Part shown: one piece after another, positions 45,008-46,081 of the stretch | How positions within the stretch are numbered: the stretch's first letter is position 1 | How the letters are laid out: each line of letters opens with the position of its first letter | IMG/VR virus record: IMGVR_UViG_3300043787_000071 | Span: 1 to 46,081 of that record | Length of the DNA: 46,081 nucleotides | Source: a virus | Strand: one strand, 5' to 3' | Notes under the pieces: model-generated | Databases searched by the model: none | The model's input: only the letters and a program-made list of their open reading frames with translations | What the model was told of the DNA's origin: nothing | Program-made: the position numbers and the translations under genes

Positions 45008-45657
45008 TTCTGGTCCGCCATCCGGCTGACGACGCTCCGGGTGAACGGCTTGCCGGTTTTCGAGACGAAGCCCTGGGCCGCCAGGGCCGCGCGCACCGCG
45101 TTGAGGCTCTTGCCGGTCTTGCGCAGCTGGCGCGCCACCTTGACCATCTCCGGGTCCATCTCGGCCCAGCTCTTGCGGCCCTCGCACTTGCCGGTCTTGG
45201 CCTTCATGCGTTCGCGCGCGCCGCGCAGCTTGGCGACCGTCAAAGCCTTGTCGAACTCGGCGACCGCGCCCAGGATCTGCCGGACCATGTTCGCCGTCGG
45301 CGTGTCCTCGACGAAGCTCATGGGCGAATCGACGGCGATCAGCTCGACGCCGAGATCCTGAAGCATCTTCCAGCCGGTCTCCTGCACCATGAGATCGCGG
45401 GCGAAGCGGTTGGCGGTCTCGACGAGGATCGTTCGCACGCCATTCGAGGCGATCCGCGTGAGCAAGAGGGCGAAGCCTTCCCGCTGGGTGATCGGATCGG
45501 CGCCGGAGACGGCGGCATCGTAGTATTCGCCGACGATGTCGATGTCGTTGCGCTTGGCGTAGCCGCGAACGGCGCTCTCCTGGCGGGCGAGCGAATCCTT
45601 GTCCTGGCCGACGTTGGTCGCTGACGAAGTTCTGAAGTAGGCGACGGCTTTTTTCAT
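45004..45657 (-). CDS. serine recombinase (resolvase/invertase type)
   Basis: 217 residues. AVAYFRTSSATN holds the catalytic serine (S11 or S12). Conserved Q and R follow (SLARQESAVR), then ILVETANRFARDL and AVAEFDKALTVAKLRGARER. The C-terminal ~60 residues hold a helix-turn-helix (SLNAVRAALAAQGFVSKTG). It is the small, not the large integrase, class. It may resolve multimers, invert a segment, or integrate. CAGGAG lies seven bases before ATG. Confidence 0.83.
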   Translation of the reverse strand: MKKAVAYFRTSSATNVGQDKDSLARQESAVRGYAKRNDIDIVGEYYDAAVSGADPITQREGFALLLTRIASNGVRTILVETANRFARDLMVQETGWKMLQDLGVELIAVDSPMSFVEDTPTANMVRQILGAVAEFDKALTVAKLRGARERMKAKTGKCEGRKSWAEMDPEMVKVARQLRKTGKSLNAVRAALAAQGFVSKTGKPFTRSVVSRMADQK

Positions 45658-45672
45658 GATAGGCTCCTGTTT

Positions 45673-45738
45673 GGCGACCGAGTCGCCTTTCTCCTGTTGA
45701 TGACGGGGGCCGTCGCGAATCCGCAGGCGCGACGGCCC
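45673..45738. terminator. two hairpins upstream of the recombinase gene
   Basis: GGCGAC/GTCGCC with a three-base loop (45673-45687), followed by TTT. Further on, GGGCCGTCGC (45707-45716) pairs with GCGACGGCCC (45729-45738), followed on the plus strand by TTTCGCTT. They sit in an 87-base gap and could end plus-strand transcription or form part of a recombination site. Confidence 0.45.
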
Positions 45739-45744
45739 TTTCGC

Positions 45745-45942
45745 TTAGGCCTTGCTCGGGCCTCTCACGCTGACGCAAACCTTGCCGAAGGCGAGCGAGG
45801 TTTTGCGCGATTTGTTGCTGTAGGCCTTCACCGCGAGTTGCTCGGCGAGGGCGCGGACGTCGACCTCGACATCGACGTCGATCGAGAGGTAGCTCTTCGT
45901 CCGGCGGTCATAGACCCGGATGTTTTCGACGATCCGGTTCAC
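45745..45942 (-). CDS. small phage protein, unknown
   Basis: 65 residues from GTG 45942 (GTGA overlap with upstream stop). NRIVENIRVYDRRTKSYLSI, then DVDVEVDVRALAEQLAVKAY. Alpha/beta. Unknown function. Confidence 0.55.
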   Translation of the reverse strand: MNRIVENIRVYDRRTKSYLSIDVDVEVDVRALAEQLAVKAYSNKSRKTSLAFGKVCVSVRGPSKA

Positions 45943-46081
45943 GGGATGCAGACCTCGAACCGGCCGTCCGCGAGCTTGGCGATTGACCCCGGCGCGCAAT
46001 AGCCAAAGTCATAGCCAAACGCCTCTTGGACCACGGCGTTGTGCTTCGCGGCCTTGGAGGCTTTTTCGGCGTCCTCGCGCT
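45939..46081 (-). CDS. partial gene at right edge, C-terminal 47 residues
   Basis: The minus-strand frame is open to the window's last bases and ends at TGA 45941-45939. Visible end: REDAEKASKAAKHNAVVQEA, FGYDFGYCAPGSIAKLADGR, then FEVCIP. It overlaps the next gene. Codon third positions are GC-rich, so it is real. Function cannot be judged. Confidence 0.55.
   Translation of the reverse strand, partial: REDAEKASKAAKHNAVVQEAFGYDFGYCAPGSIAKLADGRFEVCIP

Noticed and set aside
44906-45778. 290-residue minus-strand frame across the recombinase
   Set aside because: Low-complexity arginine-rich product over the recombinase; only its last 33 codons have a plausible start of their own.
1-46081. CRISPR arrays, insertion sequences, tRNA genes
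   Set aside because: No regular 25-40 base repeat-spacer pattern, no transposase or terminal repeats, and no convincing cloverleaf were seen by eye; a dedicated search was not possible.

Overview
This window is almost certainly part of the genome of a tailed double-stranded DNA phage (or a prophage) of an alphaproteobacterium. Phage signs are a terminase pair, virion proteins, an M15 endolysin with a holin candidate, RecT plus a YqaJ-type nuclease, a phage-type primase and helicase, repressor-like HTH proteins, and long chains of tiny genes whose starts and stops overlap by 4 to 8 bases. The host guess rests on high GC, GANTC sites beside many start codons, the local gene families and a PEP-CTERM surface protein. 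It is an inference. Both edges cut genes. Portal, scaffold and capsid genes are not visible and probably lie outside.

Layout. (1) 1-11.4 kb, plus strand: late virion genes, including a 2201-residue internal protein with an S74-like motif and a tail-lysozyme domain. (2) 11.4-15.3 kb: an orphan minus-strand membrane gene, a tail-collar protein, a proline/glycine repeat protein, a PEP-CTERM protein with its own operator and terminator, then lysis genes. (3) 15.5-22.0 kb, minus strand: small accessory genes, an HTH regulator, RecT and a YqaJ-type nuclease. (4) 22.0-22.25 kb: a divergent control region with palindromic operators and a probably leaderless repressor. (5) 22.25-29.4 kb, plus strand: RuvC-like resolvase, primase, RepA-like helicase, small genes and an N6-adenine methyltransferase. 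(6) 29.3-38.9 kb, minus strand: small proteins, an SNF2-family helicase and an ArdC-like anti-restriction protein, driven by three similar promoters and broken up by three type II hammerhead ribozymes. (7) 38.9-40.7 kb: mostly non-coding DNA with inverted and direct repeats and C/G tracts, possibly an origin or packaging region. (8) 40.7-44.9 kb: terminase genes, small genes and a candidate PD-(D/E)XK nuclease. (9) 44.9-46.1 kb, minus strand: a serine recombinase and small genes.

The most notable signal is RNA-level. Three hammerhead ribozymes (35646-35707, 37847-37915, 38561-38619, minus strand) each begin just after a stop codon and lie 9-24 bases before a ribosome-binding motif GGAGTCGA. 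If they cut, each downstream mRNA would start with a stable hairpin (stem I). Three promoters in the same operon (near 33.8, 36.7 and 38.9 kb) also place a hairpin at or near their predicted 5' ends, followed by the same GGAGTCGA. All six leaders share a GCCTA(C) box. I infer one leader design in which 5' ends are made either by initiation or by self-cleavage. A separate 17-base palindrome family (TTTGCAC-N4-TGCAAR and variants) marks most control points and is the likely repressor operator.
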